A stretch of 64,000 nucleotides of DNA from CAZBME01 sp964645835 (GCA_964645835.1 CAZYDG010000043.1:81650-145649), one strand, 5' to 3'; positions 8,776 to 17,778 are shown, counted from the first letter of the stretch. Notes: generated from the sequence alone by a model not told the origin. A program made the numbers and translations.

Positions 8776-11448
8776 CTACATCATCATTCCCATGGTGAAT
8801 TCGAAACGGTATGGATCCTCTCCGGTCTTACGATCGAGTACATAGCCCCATTCCAGTCGAAGGGGACCGACGGGCGAATACCAACGAATGCCCGCACCAA
8901 CTGTCTTTCGCAAATCATTCAAATTGTAGCCGCTCTGCCAGGCGTTACCCGTGTCGAAAAAAACAACCCCTTTCATGCCGGCGCTTTTGAGAAGAGGAAA
9001 TACGATATCGAAGTTAAGATAGAGCAATGTCGAGCCGCCGATGAGGTCTCCGGTTATCGGGTCTTTAGGCCCAACGTTTCTTAAACCCCTGATTGTCGTG
9101 ATGCCACCGACATAAAACCGTTCATAGACAGGGAGTGTCTTACCCTCGTTGGCCTGTAGGTATCCGATCCGGCCTTTGATGTCGAAGACCATCTCCAGAG
9201 GAAGGGCGAAAAACCAGGCCGTAGAAGCGCCATATTTGGTATAGGCCGAGTCCCCGCCCAAGATACCCCCTGCATAGGTCAGGAAGATGCTGTTGACGGA
9301 TCCTTTTGTCGGAAAATAATCGTCGTCTGTCGTATTACGGGTCAGGGTAGGTGTGAGGGCGCTGGTCAGGACCTTTCCCGCCTGCTGCTTGATCTGGTCG
9401 GAAGCGGTGACCAGAACGTCGTATACGTCGGAGTTGAATATCTGGTATTGCAGGTAACCGTAGACCCTTTCCCATAACTGATAACCCAAGGTGCCACTGA
9501 ACCCTGTCGACGCGAGGCTATATGTATCATAATACCGTCTCGTGTTCCAAAGCTCCCATTTGCTCCAAATGAGTGTATCGAACAGGGTCGGTTCCGTGAA
9601 AGCCAGATTATAGTAATTGGCGTTTTGGCCGACGGTCGCCTTGAGTGTCAGGGCCTGTCCCCTGCCGAAAAGATTCTGCTGCGTTATGGAGGCCATTAGC
9701 ATGGCTCCGTCCAGGGCGCTGTATCCTGCGCCAATACTGAACATGCCTGTAGACTTCTCTTTGACGCGAATGCTGATATCTGAGAGACCCGCCGTGGGAC
9801 CCTTTTCGGTCTGAAAATCAACTTCCTCAAAATACTTGAGCCGTTCAAGGTTTTTGTAGCTTTGTTTCAGTTTGGTACTGTTGTACATATCCCCTTCGTA
9901 GATGGCAAGCATTCCACGAATGACCTTGTCTCTTGTCTTCGTATTTCCCAGTATGTTGATCTTGTTGATATAGACGATGGGGCCTTTTGAAATATCATAG
10001 GTGACGTCAACCGTCTGCTCTTTTTCGTTGGGTTGCGTGCGCGGATTAATGTCCGCATAAGCGTATCCTTCGTCGTTGCAGGTGGCGGTGAGATATTCGA
10101 TATCCTTGATGATGGCTTCCCGGTCGAAGAATTCCTTTTTGGTGATTGTCAAACCGGCCAGGATCGTTGCCTTGGGGGTCTTGATGGTGTCACCGGATAC
10201 ATTCACCTTGCCGACTTTGAAGCGCCGGCCTTCCACGATAGGAATCTTGATGTAAATGCCTTTTTTGTCGTAGGTGATCTCCGGTTCGCCGACCTGAGCA
10301 TTAATGAAGCCGTTATTCAGGTAAAAGGCGTTGAGTTTGCCCACGTCCTGCTTGAGTTGGTCTTTCTTAAGGATACCCGCGTCCGTGAAAAAGTAGAAAA
10401 AGTCCTTTTCATTGGTCTTCATAATGTTCTTGAGGTCTTTATCCCTGTAGGTATGATTGCCCTCGAAAGAGATCTTCTTCACATAGAGCTTTTCATTCTC
10501 TTTGATGGTCAAGATCACCCGCAGGTCTTTTTCCCCAATTTTTTCCGTTGTGGGTGTAATTTCGGCATTGTAATATCCCTTACCGTCATACAGGGCCTTG
10601 ATCTTTTCAATAGAAGCATTGAGCTTTTCCTGATTCAGGGTCTGTTTAGTCTTGAAAGTCAGGGCCGATTCGATGTCTCCCGTATCGATGACCTTGTTGC
10701 CCTTGATGACAATCGCCGTTACAAGTCCCTTTTCCTTGACGTTAAAGGTAATCACTTTACCGTCAGCCGTATCTTCCACATCGGCCGCTACATCATCGAA
10801 ATAACCTAGTTTGTAGATTGCTTTGATGTCGCTTGCCAGTTGAGTTTCCGAATAGAGGCTGCCTTGCTTACTCTTGGCGGCCTGCAGGATCACGCTGCTT
10901 TCAATTTTCTGGTTTCCTGAGAAGCCGATTTTTGCAATCCTCTGTTTAATGGATATTCTGATGAGGATCTCGTCGCGGATCTGGGCCGTAAGGGCTGAGA
11001 GGTTCTCCATGCCCTTGCCCTGAACCGATATGGGGGGATAAATCTTGCCCGTTGCCGTCTCCACGATCTTGACATCAAGATTGAGACGGTCGCCGATTTC
11101 GGTGAGGGTGCCCATAATCACATGGGTAGCTCCGACAGTCTTTCCGGCCTCCAAGGCGTCGGCAGTCGTGGCGGTCTTGCCTTTGATGGCGGCGGCCATG
11201 GGACTTTTTTCCACAATATCGATGGATTTTGATTTTTGCAGGGCCTTAGTCAGGCTATCGTAAACGGCGTCCTGGAGAAAGGCGGGGTTTGCCTTGCTAT
11301 AGACCTGGAACGGCCAGACGGCAACCTTTACTGCATCGGCGGTATACCCGTTTTTGAAGCCCAGAGTCAGGGAAAGAAAAAGGACGGCGATGATTACTGA
11401 CAACTTCAGGAAATCAATATTCTTTATTCGATAAATCAACGTTTCCAT
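8776..11448 (-). CDS. bamA: Outer-membrane protein assembly factor BamA with N-terminal extension
   Basis: 890 residues, longer than E. coli BamA (810). Residues 1-37 are a signal peptide. Residues 40-165 form an extra periplasmic domain (starting VKVAVWPFQV, with GATHVIMGTL) that resembles the N-terminal fold of TolB/CsgG/FlgO-type proteins. POTRA repeats begin near 171 (IAKIGFSGNQ) and the 16-strand barrel fills about 560-890, with GGITTIRGL carrying the VRGF-like loop motif. BamA inserts beta-barrel proteins into the outer membrane. The start overlaps the end of lolD by 35 bp. The last residues are FEFTMGMMM, so the C-terminal beta-signal ends in Met rather than an aromatic. Confidence 0.92.
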   Translation of the reverse strand: METLIYRIKNIDFLKLSVIIAVLFLSLTLGFKNGYTADAVKVAVWPFQVYSKANPAFLQDAVYDSLTKALQKSKSIDIVEKSPMAAAIKGKTATTADALEAGKTVGATHVIMGTLTEIGDRLNLDVKIVETATGKIYPPISVQGKGMENLSALTAQIRDEILIRISIKQRIAKIGFSGNQKIESSVILQAAKSKQGSLYSETQLASDIKAIYKLGYFDDVAADVEDTADGKVITFNVKEKGLVTAIVIKGNKVIDTGDIESALTFKTKQTLNQEKLNASIEKIKALYDGKGYYNAEITPTTEKIGEKDLRVILTIKENEKLYVKKISFEGNHTYRDKDLKNIMKTNEKDFFYFFTDAGILKKDQLKQDVGKLNAFYLNNGFINAQVGEPEITYDKKGIYIKIPIVEGRRFKVGKVNVSGDTIKTPKATILAGLTITKKEFFDREAIIKDIEYLTATCNDEGYAYADINPRTQPNEKEQTVDVTYDISKGPIVYINKINILGNTKTRDKVIRGMLAIYEGDMYNSTKLKQSYKNLERLKYFEEVDFQTEKGPTAGLSDISIRVKEKSTGMFSIGAGYSALDGAMLMASITQQNLFGRGQALTLKATVGQNANYYNLAFTEPTLFDTLIWSKWELWNTRRYYDTYSLASTGFSGTLGYQLWERVYGYLQYQIFNSDVYDVLVTASDQIKQQAGKVLTSALTPTLTRNTTDDDYFPTKGSVNSIFLTYAGGILGGDSAYTKYGASTAWFFALPLEMVFDIKGRIGYLQANEGKTLPVYERFYVGGITTIRGLRNVGPKDPITGDLIGGSTLLYLNFDIVFPLLKSAGMKGVVFFDTGNAWQSGYNLNDLRKTVGAGIRWYSPVGPLRLEWGYVLDRKTGEDPYRFEFTMGMMM

Positions 11449-12094
11449 CCCGTAGGCCGATCTGCCTTGACATGCGCTCGGCCAGTTTATTATTGTGGGT
11501 AACGACGATAAGGGTAATATTTTTTTTCCTGTTTAAATCAACGAGAATGTCTTCTATCTTTTTTCCGGTTTCCGTGTCAAGGTTTCCTGTGGGCTCATCC
11601 GCCAGAAGGATATCCGGCTCCATGACAAGGGCTCTGGCTACGGCCACCCGCTGTTGTTCTCCTCCCGAGAGTTCCCCCGACTTGTGAGTCATCCGATGGC
11701 CGAGACCGACATCATCCAGAATGATCTCCGCCTTTTTGCGGGCTTCCCCCTGAGCTATGCCGGCGATGAGAGCCGGCATCATGACATTTTCCCGTGCGTT
11801 GAACTCAGGCATGAGATTGTTGAACTGGAAGACAAACCCGATCTTTTTATTGCGAAAGTCTGCCAGGGCCTTTTCGTTCCATTCGAAGACATTGACGCCG
11901 TCAAAAAGGACGGTCCCCGATGTGGGCCGATCCAGGGTTCCCAGAATATGGATTAGTGTGCTTTTCCCTGCCCCCGATGCGCCCAGTATCGCCACGGATT
12001 CGCCTTGCTCGATTTCAAGATCGATGCCCTTGAGAACTTCGATCTTCGTGCCATCTTTCAGAAATGATTTCTGCAACTTGTTTATTTTAATCAT
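11414..12094 (-). CDS. lolD: Lipoprotein-releasing ABC ATPase LolD
   Basis: 226 residues. Walker A is GASGAGKST, the signature LSGGEQQR, and Walker B ILLADEPTGNLD, with FQFNNLMPEF at the LolD/MacB-type Q-loop. LolD powers the LolCE complex that extracts outer-membrane lipoproteins from the inner membrane and passes them to LolA. It lies 19 bp downstream of the lolC/E permease gene and its end overlaps bamA, so the lol, bam and lpx genes look co-transcribed. Confidence 0.93.
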   Translation of the reverse strand: MIKINKLQKSFLKDGTKIEVLKGIDLEIEQGESVAILGASGAGKSTLIHILGTLDRPTSGTVLFDGVNVFEWNEKALADFRNKKIGFVFQFNNLMPEFNARENVMMPALIAGIAQGEARKKAEIILDDVGLGHRMTHKSGELSGGEQQRVAVARALVMEPDILLADEPTGNLDTETGKKIEDILVDLNRKKNITLIVVTHNNKLAERMSRQIGLRDGNVDLSNKEY

Positions 12095-12113
12095 AATATG
12101 GATTCAGCCGCCG

Positions 12114-13391
12114 TTATTCGTATCGCAGGGTCTCTGCAGGGTCCATCTTGGCCGCCCAGCGGGAAGGATAGATCGTGGCCAAAAGGCAGATCAGCATGGT
12201 GCCGATGATAATAATGCCGACGTCCGTATAATTCACGCGGGACGGAAGCTCTGTCAGGTAATAGACGTCTCCGGGGAGGATCTTAATGCCAAATAGCTTT
12301 TCGACGAAAATGGATATGCGTCCGAGGTTGATGGCCACGGTCAGGCCTGTGAGGCATCCCAGGACAGTTCCAATAAAGCCGATGATGAGACCCTGGTAGA
12401 CAAAGATTTTCATTATGCTGTTGGAGGTGGCCCCCATGGATTTCAATACGGCGATATCCTTGTTTTTTTCCATGACCACCATAATCAGGGCAGTAATTAT
12501 ATTAAAGGCAGCCACCAGTACGATGAGACTTAGAATGATAAACATGACCCTTTTTTCCAGCTTCAGAGCGGAAAACAGATTCTTGTTCATCTCCATCCAG
12601 TTTCTGGCCCAGAAAGGGGCACCCAGGGTCTTTTCGATCTGCCGGGCCACTATGTCGGCCTTGTAGATGTCGTGGACCCGGATTTCGATCCCGGTTACGC
12701 GAGGACCCAACTGCATGAATACCTGGGCATCATTGAGGGAAATGTAAGCGATGGTGGAGTCGTATTCATAAAAACCCGAGTCGAAGATGCCCACAACAAG
12801 AAATTTCTTCATTCGGGGTACCATGCCCATGGGTGTCGTTTCGCCGAACGGGGACACGATGGTGACCGTGTCGAAGGGGAAGACACCGATGTGCTTGGCC
12901 AACTCCTTGCCGACGAGAATGCCCGGAAGGTCTGCCTCATCGCTTTTGAGGTGCAGGGCCGACCGTTTATCCGATTCCAGGTAGCTGATGTTTCCGTCTA
13001 TGATCTTTCCCAGGTTGATGACCTTAAATGCCGTGTCCTGATCGAGGCCCCTCATAACCAATCCACTGACATTATTCCCGTTTTTAATCATGACCTGACT
13101 GTAGATAAAAGGTGTCGTCGCTTCGACGCCGGGAACGGCGGCGATTTTTTCGGCAATCCGCGTATAGTCCTCCATGGGGCCGCTATACGACATAAGAACC
13201 ACGTGTGAGTTGATTCCCAGGATTTTGTTGCGCAGATCCGTTTCAAAACCGTTCATCACGGCAAGAACGATGATCAGCGCCGCTACGCCCAAGAGAATGC
13301 CGGCTACGGAGATAAAGCTGATGATCGATACGAAAACCTGCTTTCTTTTGGCCCGAAGGTATCTCAGGCTGATGAGGAATTCATAAGGCAT
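12114..13391 (-). CDS. lolC: Lipoprotein-releasing permease LolC/LolE
   Basis: 425 residues. An N-terminal membrane helix (about 22-45), a large periplasmic MacB-like domain, and three C-terminal helices (about 285-310, 330-355 and 385-410) give the four-helix LolC/E topology. It starts with the family sequence YEFLISLRYLRAKRKQ and ends AKMDPAETLRYE. Only one permease gene is present, so the transporter may use a homodimer (LolF-like arrangement); the symbol means the family. The gene sits 12 bp downstream of lysS. Confidence 0.9.
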   Translation of the reverse strand: MPYEFLISLRYLRAKRKQVFVSIISFISVAGILLGVAALIIVLAVMNGFETDLRNKILGINSHVVLMSYSGPMEDYTRIAEKIAAVPGVEATTPFIYSQVMIKNGNNVSGLVMRGLDQDTAFKVINLGKIIDGNISYLESDKRSALHLKSDEADLPGILVGKELAKHIGVFPFDTVTIVSPFGETTPMGMVPRMKKFLVVGIFDSGFYEYDSTIAYISLNDAQVFMQLGPRVTGIEIRVHDIYKADIVARQIEKTLGAPFWARNWMEMNKNLFSALKLEKRVMFIILSLIVLVAAFNIITALIMVVMEKNKDIAVLKSMGATSNSIMKIFVYQGLIIGFIGTVLGCLTGLTVAINLGRISIFVEKLFGIKILPGDVYYLTELPSRVNYTDVGIIIIGTMLICLLATIYPSRWAAKMDPAETLRYE

Positions 13392-13403
13392 AGGACGACC
13401 GAA

Positions 13404-14894
13404 TCAATGGCTTTCTTCACGGATACGCATTTGTGGGAAAAGGATCACATCCCGGATGGATGCCGAATCGGTGAAGAGCATGACCAGACGGTCGATGCCA
13501 ATCCCTTCTCCGGCAGTGGGCGGCATGGCGTATTCAAGAACGCTGATATAGTCTTCATCCATTTCGTGTGCCTCGTCGTCTCCTGCCTCCCGTTCTTTAA
13601 GCTGCATGACGAAACGTTCCCTTTGGTCCATGGGGTCATTGAGTTCCGAAAAGGCGTTGGCAATCTCTTTTCCCGCGATATAGAGTTCGAAACGGTCCGT
13701 GAAGGCCGGGTTTGCGGGATTCCTTCTTGCCAGGGGCGAGACCTCAACCGGGTATTGCGTTACGAAGGTTGGCTGGATCAGCATCTTTTCCACCTGGCTG
13801 TCGAATAAGAGCATAATGGTCTTTCCCAGCGGGTCGGAGGCATCGGCCGCCAGCCCCAGTTTTTGGGCGCAGGCTGCGGCTTTCGCGCCGTCTTCCAGGA
13901 TATCGGGTGCGATCTTACCATATTTGATAACGGCGTCTTTCACGGAGATGCGTTCCCAGGGAGCTTGCAGATTGATGTCCTGTTCCTGATAGGTGAACCT
14001 GGGCATGCCGAAGAGTTTTTCGGCGATGTAGATGAACAGTTCCTCAGTCATGTCCATAAGGTCTTCATACGTGGCGTATGCCTGGTAGAATTCCATCATG
14101 GTAAACTCGGGGTTATGGAAGGTCGATATCCCTTCGTTGCGGAAGTTTCGGTTGATTTCGAAGACCCTTTCCAGTCCACCTGTAATAAGGCGCTTCAGGT
14201 ACAGTTCCGGGGCGATGCGCAGAAACAGATCAATGTCCAGAGCGTTGTGATGGGTTCTGAATGGCCGGGCTGCGGCGCCGCCGGCCTTAGGTTGCATCAT
14301 GGGTGTCTCAACTTCCAGAAAATCCCAGGCTTCCATGAATTTCCGAATCAACCCGATAATAACACTTCTTTTGATAAACACATCCCGAACGCCCGGATTA
14401 GTAATGAGATCCAGATGGCGCTGTCGATATCTGGCCTCGATATCGGTAAGGCCGTGCCACTTCTCGGGCAGGGGTTGAATTGCCTTGGATAAAAGCCGGA
14501 TCTCAGCGGCTTCGATAGTTAATTCATCTGTTTTTGTCCGGAAAACCCGGCCGGCGATGCCGATAATGTCTCCGATATCCAGCCTTTTGAAGACGTTGTA
14601 GGCTTCGTCGCCAACAAGCTGCTTACCGATATAACCCTGAATCCGGCCTTTACGATCCTGAATACTGATAAAGGATGCCTTGCCGAAGTTTCTGACCGCC
14701 ATCAGCCTTCCGGCAATGGCGACGCGATCCGTGCTGCTTTCCAGAGACTCTCCATCCATGTGATCGAAGCGGTCATGTATGGATTGGGTTGTGTCCGTTA
14801 CACGGACGTTATTGGGGTAGAGATCAATGCCGTCCTGTTTAAGGGAGGTGATCTTTTCCTTGCGTTTTCTTATCAGTTCGCTTTCTTCCGTCAT
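13404..14894 (-). CDS. lysS: Lysyl-tRNA synthetase, class II
   Basis: 496 residues (E. coli 505). An N-terminal OB-fold anticodon-binding domain (about 60-150) precedes the class II catalytic core. Motif 1 is near FLEVETPMM, motif 2 at FEINRNFRNEG with HNPEFTMMEFYQAYA, and motif 3 at GIGIDRLVML. It charges tRNA-Lys in the cytoplasm. It is the first gene of the long minus-strand run and is divergent from ssb across a 148-bp gap. The gap shows a poorly spaced minus-strand promoter candidate (TTGACT, 15 bp, TATACT; 14938-14963). Confidence 0.95.
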   Translation of the reverse strand: MTEESELIRKRKEKITSLKQDGIDLYPNNVRVTDTTQSIHDRFDHMDGESLESSTDRVAIAGRLMAVRNFGKASFISIQDRKGRIQGYIGKQLVGDEAYNVFKRLDIGDIIGIAGRVFRTKTDELTIEAAEIRLLSKAIQPLPEKWHGLTDIEARYRQRHLDLITNPGVRDVFIKRSVIIGLIRKFMEAWDFLEVETPMMQPKAGGAAARPFRTHHNALDIDLFLRIAPELYLKRLITGGLERVFEINRNFRNEGISTFHNPEFTMMEFYQAYATYEDLMDMTEELFIYIAEKLFGMPRFTYQEQDINLQAPWERISVKDAVIKYGKIAPDILEDGAKAAACAQKLGLAADASDPLGKTIMLLFDSQVEKMLIQPTFVTQYPVEVSPLARRNPANPAFTDRFELYIAGKEIANAFSELNDPMDQRERFVMQLKEREAGDDEAHEMDEDYISVLEYAMPPTAGEGIGIDRLVMLFTDSASIRDVILFPQMRIREESH

Positions 14895-14979
14895 TGCTCC
14901 GCCTCATGATATATAAAGATGCTCCAAGTATATTCTTTCCCCCCATTAGTCAAGAAAGATTTCGCTCTATAAAATTGAA

Positions 14980-15008
14980 TTGCCTAATATATTTGTCTTG
15001 TGTATGAT
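14980..15008 (+). promoter_or_regulatory. Candidate sigma-70 promoter for ssb
   Basis: TTGCCT (14980-14985), 17 bp, TATGAT (15003-15008). It lies 35 bp before the ssb ATG at 15043 and leaves room for a leader with the ribosome binding site GGGGAGG at 15031. The position argues against translation starting further upstream in the same frame. Confidence 0.5.
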
Positions 15009-15042
15009 GCCGCCACAATTGTATTTAACTGGGGAGGATCAC

Positions 15043-15465
15043 ATGATTAACAAAGCAATTCTTGTAGGAAGACTGGGCGCGGACCCTGAGGTCCGGTATA
15101 CGCCGGATGGATTGATGGTCACGAATTTCAATCTGGCGACCGATGAATCGCGAAAAGATAAGAGCGGCGAACGCATTCAGAAAACAGAATGGCACCGCAT
15201 CGTCACTTTCGGGAAGCTGGCGGAGATTTGCGGGAATTATCTTTCCAAGGGGAAATTGATCTATCTTGAAGGAAGGATTCAAACCCGGGCCTGGGAGGAC
15301 AAAGATGGCAACAAGCGCAGCACAACGGAAATCGTGGCCTCCGATATGAAGATGCTGGAATCGAAGGGCCAGTCCAAAGGGCCGGGGACGCAGGGGACAT
15401 CCGGTGAAGCGCCTCCTGCTTACTTTAATGCCGAGTCTCTTCCTGATGATGACGTGCCTTTTTAG
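15043..15465 (+). CDS. ssb: Single-stranded DNA-binding protein
   Basis: 140 residues. The N-terminal OB fold (about 1-108) begins MINKAILVGRLGADPEVRY and includes TEWHRIVTFGKLAEI. A short low-complexity linker is followed by the acidic tip DDDVPF that recruits replication and repair partners. The ATG at 15043 was chosen because GGGGAGG lies 5-12 bp upstream and the protein then starts exactly at the family consensus; 21 upstream in-frame codons overlap the promoter. The stop codon shares its last base with the first base of a dispersed repeat. Confidence 0.95.
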   Translation: MINKAILVGRLGADPEVRYTPDGLMVTNFNLATDESRKDKSGERIQKTEWHRIVTFGKLAEICGNYLSKGKLIYLEGRIQTRAWEDKDGNKRSTTEIVASDMKMLESKGQSKGPGTQGTSGEAPPAYFNAESLPDDDVPF

Positions 15466-15550
15466 GCTGTTGAAAAACGCTAATCCCATGCTTTCGCGGG
15501 GAAGGCGTATGTTGCGTTGCGCTACCAGCCTCGTCACTGGCCTTTCTGGA
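15465..15550. repeat. Dispersed TGTTGAAAAA repeat, copy B (one end only)
   Basis: It starts GGCTGTTGAAAAACG at the last base of the ssb stop codon and continues through the GCGTTGCGCTACCAGCCTCGTCA-like interior, then loses similarity. The right end with TTTTTCAACA is missing, so this copy is truncated or diverged. Confidence 0.7.
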
Positions 15551-15595
15551 CCACATTTCTAACGCTATTTTGATCTATAAGAAAATCCTCTGAAT

Positions 15596-15613
15596 CCCCC
15601 TTTTCAAAGGGGG
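15596..15613. repeat. CCCCCTTT/AAAGGGGG hairpin
   Basis: An 8-bp stem with a 2-base loop lies between ssb (plus) and the beta-propeller gene (minus), whose 3' ends converge here. It could help terminate ssb transcription, but no strong T-run follows directly. Confidence 0.35.
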
Positions 15614-15693
15614 ACTTAATGAAATCCTTCTTGGCAAAGGAGGGTTGAGTGGATTTTCCATAAATTAAAGTGCTATTTTTTTCTGCAGGGCGA

Positions 15694-17418
15694 TTATCGC
15701 GTCCGGCGCCTCTGATTCAGACGATTTCCTCCAATGACCACCAATCCCAGCATGAGAGCGATCATGGAAGGATATTGGATCCCGAAGACGATCGGCGCCA
15801 AGGCCCATCGGACGGGAGCCTTGAGGGCCGGGTAAGACCGGATTGTGTCGGCGATGGGCGGAGAGTGCTTATAATAGAAACGGACCATGGCCTCTCCCCA
15901 GGGATTGGTCAGGAGATACTTATCACGGAATGCCCTCAGGATTTTTACCTGCGCATCGTCGTAAGAGCCGTAAGCGGCCGTGGCGATGAAACATCCCGAC
16001 GAAGAATTATCATTTGTTGTTGTAAAGCTCCATGTATAATTGGCAGCCAGGGCATTGCCCGCCATGTTTTTCACACCCGTTGTGAGCGTTACCGTATATG
16101 GTGTATTTTTCAGAAGAATGGAAGTGGGCTTAAAGGTGGCAATACGGTTAACGCTGTCATAGGTGATGGTCCCTGTAACTCCCCCGCTCACCAGGAATGT
16201 CGAGGAGTTAATCGTAGACGGATCCATAGCGCTTAATGGATCTATAGCATAGGTAAATGGATCTATAGCATAGGTAAAGGTTGCCTGGATGTACGTGCCA
16301 ATTGAGATGCCGGCAGCGCCTGCCGAAGGCAATGTGGACGAAACGGATGGGCTGGGGCCAAAGGGCGCTGTAAAAACCCCCAGGCCATAAGGATTATTTC
16401 CCACGGGTATGGTAGTTAGCACTGTGTTGGTGATCGTATCCAGGACGGAAACGTTTCCTGAGCCATTATTGACTATGTAGGCATAAGTGCCTGCGATATT
16501 AACGGTGGCGCCGATGGGGTTGGTTCCGACATTGATATTATTGGTCACCAGATTTGTCGACGTATCGAAAACGGTCACCCGATTCCCCCCATAGCTTGTA
16601 ATGTAACCGAGAGTCCCAGCGGGATTTATCGCGATGCCCCATGGGGTCGTTATCCCGACATTTGTGATCGTGGCGGCAATGGCATAGGTTGATGTATTTA
16701 TGACGGAAACGCTGTTGCTCGCTGTATTGACAGTGTAAACGTAAGCCCCGGACGGGGCCACGATGACGCCCAAAGGCTGTTGTCCGACGGTAATGGTAGT
16801 CTTTACGGAATTGGTCGTCGTGTCGATAACAGAGAGGGTATTGTTCTGATTGCCGGTTACATAGACGAAGGTGCCGGAAGGGCTGACGGCCACGCCGAGA
16901 GGTCCACCGGGGACGGGAATAACTGTCGTGACGAACTTTCGAGTAACGTCGATAACGGAGACCGTATTGGCGGTGGAGTTTGCGACATACGCATAGGTAC
17001 CGGCCGGATTGACGGCAATGCCGTAGGGATTATTCCCAACGGGGATCGTATTGATGACTGTATGATTGTTTGCAACATCGATGACCGAGACCGTGTTGCC
17101 TGTGAAATTGGCAATATAGACGTATTTCCCTTGGGGATGAACGGCGACGCCCAAAGGTCGAAGCCCGACGGGAACAGTAACCTTTACTGTGTTAGTGGCA
17201 GTATCGATGACAGAGACCGTGTTGTCCCCGGAGTTCGTGATGTAGGCATACGGCGTTGCGTGAACAACCGCCGGTAAACCCCAACTAATGAAAGCAATAA
17301 GCGCCAGGCAAAGTGCCGGTATCCAGAGGGTTTTTGTAACGGGAATCTGCCTTGTCCGCTTTTTATTTGGGGTCAATTTTCTTATTCTCAGGCGTAACAT
17401 CGATTTCATCGGGTTCAC
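15694..17418 (-). CDS. YVTN beta-propeller repeat surface protein with CFI-box C-terminus
   Basis: 574 residues. A signal peptide or anchor (about 27-52) is followed by about seven 42-residue YVTN-type repeats (each with PxGxYxYV-like and NTVSVID-like strands) forming a beta-propeller (about 55-340). A bacterial Ig-like Big_5 segment follows (about 350-465). The C-terminus starts CFIATAAYGS, a domain often found at the end of exported deltaproteobacterial proteins, and ends with a membrane helix and RRR. Binding partner and function are unknown. The GTG at 17418 overlaps tatA by 56 bp; the ATG codons at 17409 and 17400 are equally possible starts, and none has a strong ribosome binding site. 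Confidence 0.8.
   Translation of the reverse strand: MNPMKSMLRLRIRKLTPNKKRTRQIPVTKTLWIPALCLALIAFISWGLPAVVHATPYAYITNSGDNTVSVIDTATNTVKVTVPVGLRPLGVAVHPQGKYVYIANFTGNTVSVIDVANNHTVINTIPVGNNPYGIAVNPAGTYAYVANSTANTVSVIDVTRKFVTTVIPVPGGPLGVAVSPSGTFVYVTGNQNNTLSVIDTTTNSVKTTITVGQQPLGVIVAPSGAYVYTVNTASNSVSVINTSTYAIAATITNVGITTPWGIAINPAGTLGYITSYGGNRVTVFDTSTNLVTNNINVGTNPIGATVNIAGTYAYIVNNGSGNVSVLDTITNTVLTTIPVGNNPYGLGVFTAPFGPSPSVSSTLPSAGAAGISIGTYIQATFTYAIDPFTYAIDPLSAMDPSTINSSTFLVSGGVTGTITYDSVNRIATFKPTSILLKNTPYTVTLTTGVKNMAGNALAANYTWSFTTTNDNSSSGCFIATAAYGSYDDAQVKILRAFRDKYLLTNPWGEAMVRFYYKHSPPIADTIRSYPALKAPVRWALAPIVFGIQYPSMIALMLGLVVIGGNRLNQRRRTR
16235..16276. repeat. 21-bp exact tandem duplication inside the beta-propeller gene
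   Basis: Two identical 21-bp units (16235-16255 and 16256-16276) duplicate seven residues (DPFTYAI) in the linker between the propeller and the Ig-like segment. The frame is kept. Perfect identity suggests a recent slippage event. Confidence 0.9.
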
Positions 17419-17542
17419 GGGTCGCTTTCTTGAAATTTTTTATACCTTTTCCGATTGAGCCGCCGATTTCCGGCAATTTTCCCGCACCGAAAATGATAAT
17501 GACCAGGATAACCAGCAACTCAGGCATTCCTATACCAAACAT
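17363..17542 (-). CDS. tatA: Twin-arginine translocase subunit TatA/E
   Basis: 59 residues. Starts MFGIGMPELLVILVIIIFGAGKLPEIG: a single N-terminal membrane helix, the conserved FGAGKLPEIG hinge, an amphipathic helix (SIGKGIKNFKKA) and a short acidic tail. TatA oligomers form the pathway for folded proteins across the inner membrane. The ATG at 17542 was chosen over the GTG at 17554 because GTGAGG upstream serves as ribosome binding site and family members begin at this Met. No tatB or tatC is nearby. A dispersed repeat occupies its leader. Confidence 0.92.
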   Translation of the reverse strand: MFGIGMPELLVILVIIIFGAGKLPEIGGSIGKGIKNFKKATREPDEIDVTPENKKIDPK

Positions 17543-17563
17543 GGGAAACCTCACTGTTTAACA

Positions 17564-17715
17564 GGCTGTTGAAAAACGTCCATCTGCTGCGTTGCGCTGC
17601 AAGCCTCGTCAGTCAACGTACTTCCGTGTACGCCTCCTTCCTCAGCTTTTGCGCGCCTTGCATCTGGGCATTTTTGAACAGCCTGTCCCAAATCAAGTCT
17701 TTCAACAACTGTTTA
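17564..17715. repeat. Dispersed TGTTGAAAAA repeat, copy C
   Basis: 152 bp from GGCTGTTGAAAAACGTCCATC to TTTCAACAACTGTTTA, with a CGTACTTCCGTGTACG hairpin in the middle. It sits between the predicted promoter at 17740-17768 and tatA, so it should be transcribed as the tatA 5' leader. Confidence 0.88.
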
Positions 17716-17739
17716 AGGGAAACATTTTTCTAACCGATA

Positions 17740-17768
17740 TCTTTAGATTAAGGGATTTGCTTTGTCAA
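17740..17768 (-). promoter_or_regulatory. Candidate sigma-70 promoter upstream of tatA
   Basis: On the minus strand TTGACA (17768-17763), 17 bp, TAAAGA (17745-17740). The -35 is perfect and the -10 weak. It lies just downstream of the rodZ-like stop and about 200 bp upstream of tatA. Confidence 0.4.
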
Positions 17769-17778
17769 TAAGAAAGCC

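Noticed and set aside
14980..15042. 21-codon upstream extension of ssb
   Set aside because: It overlaps a promoter and lacks a ribosome binding site, while the ATG at 15043 has both a good site and the family start.
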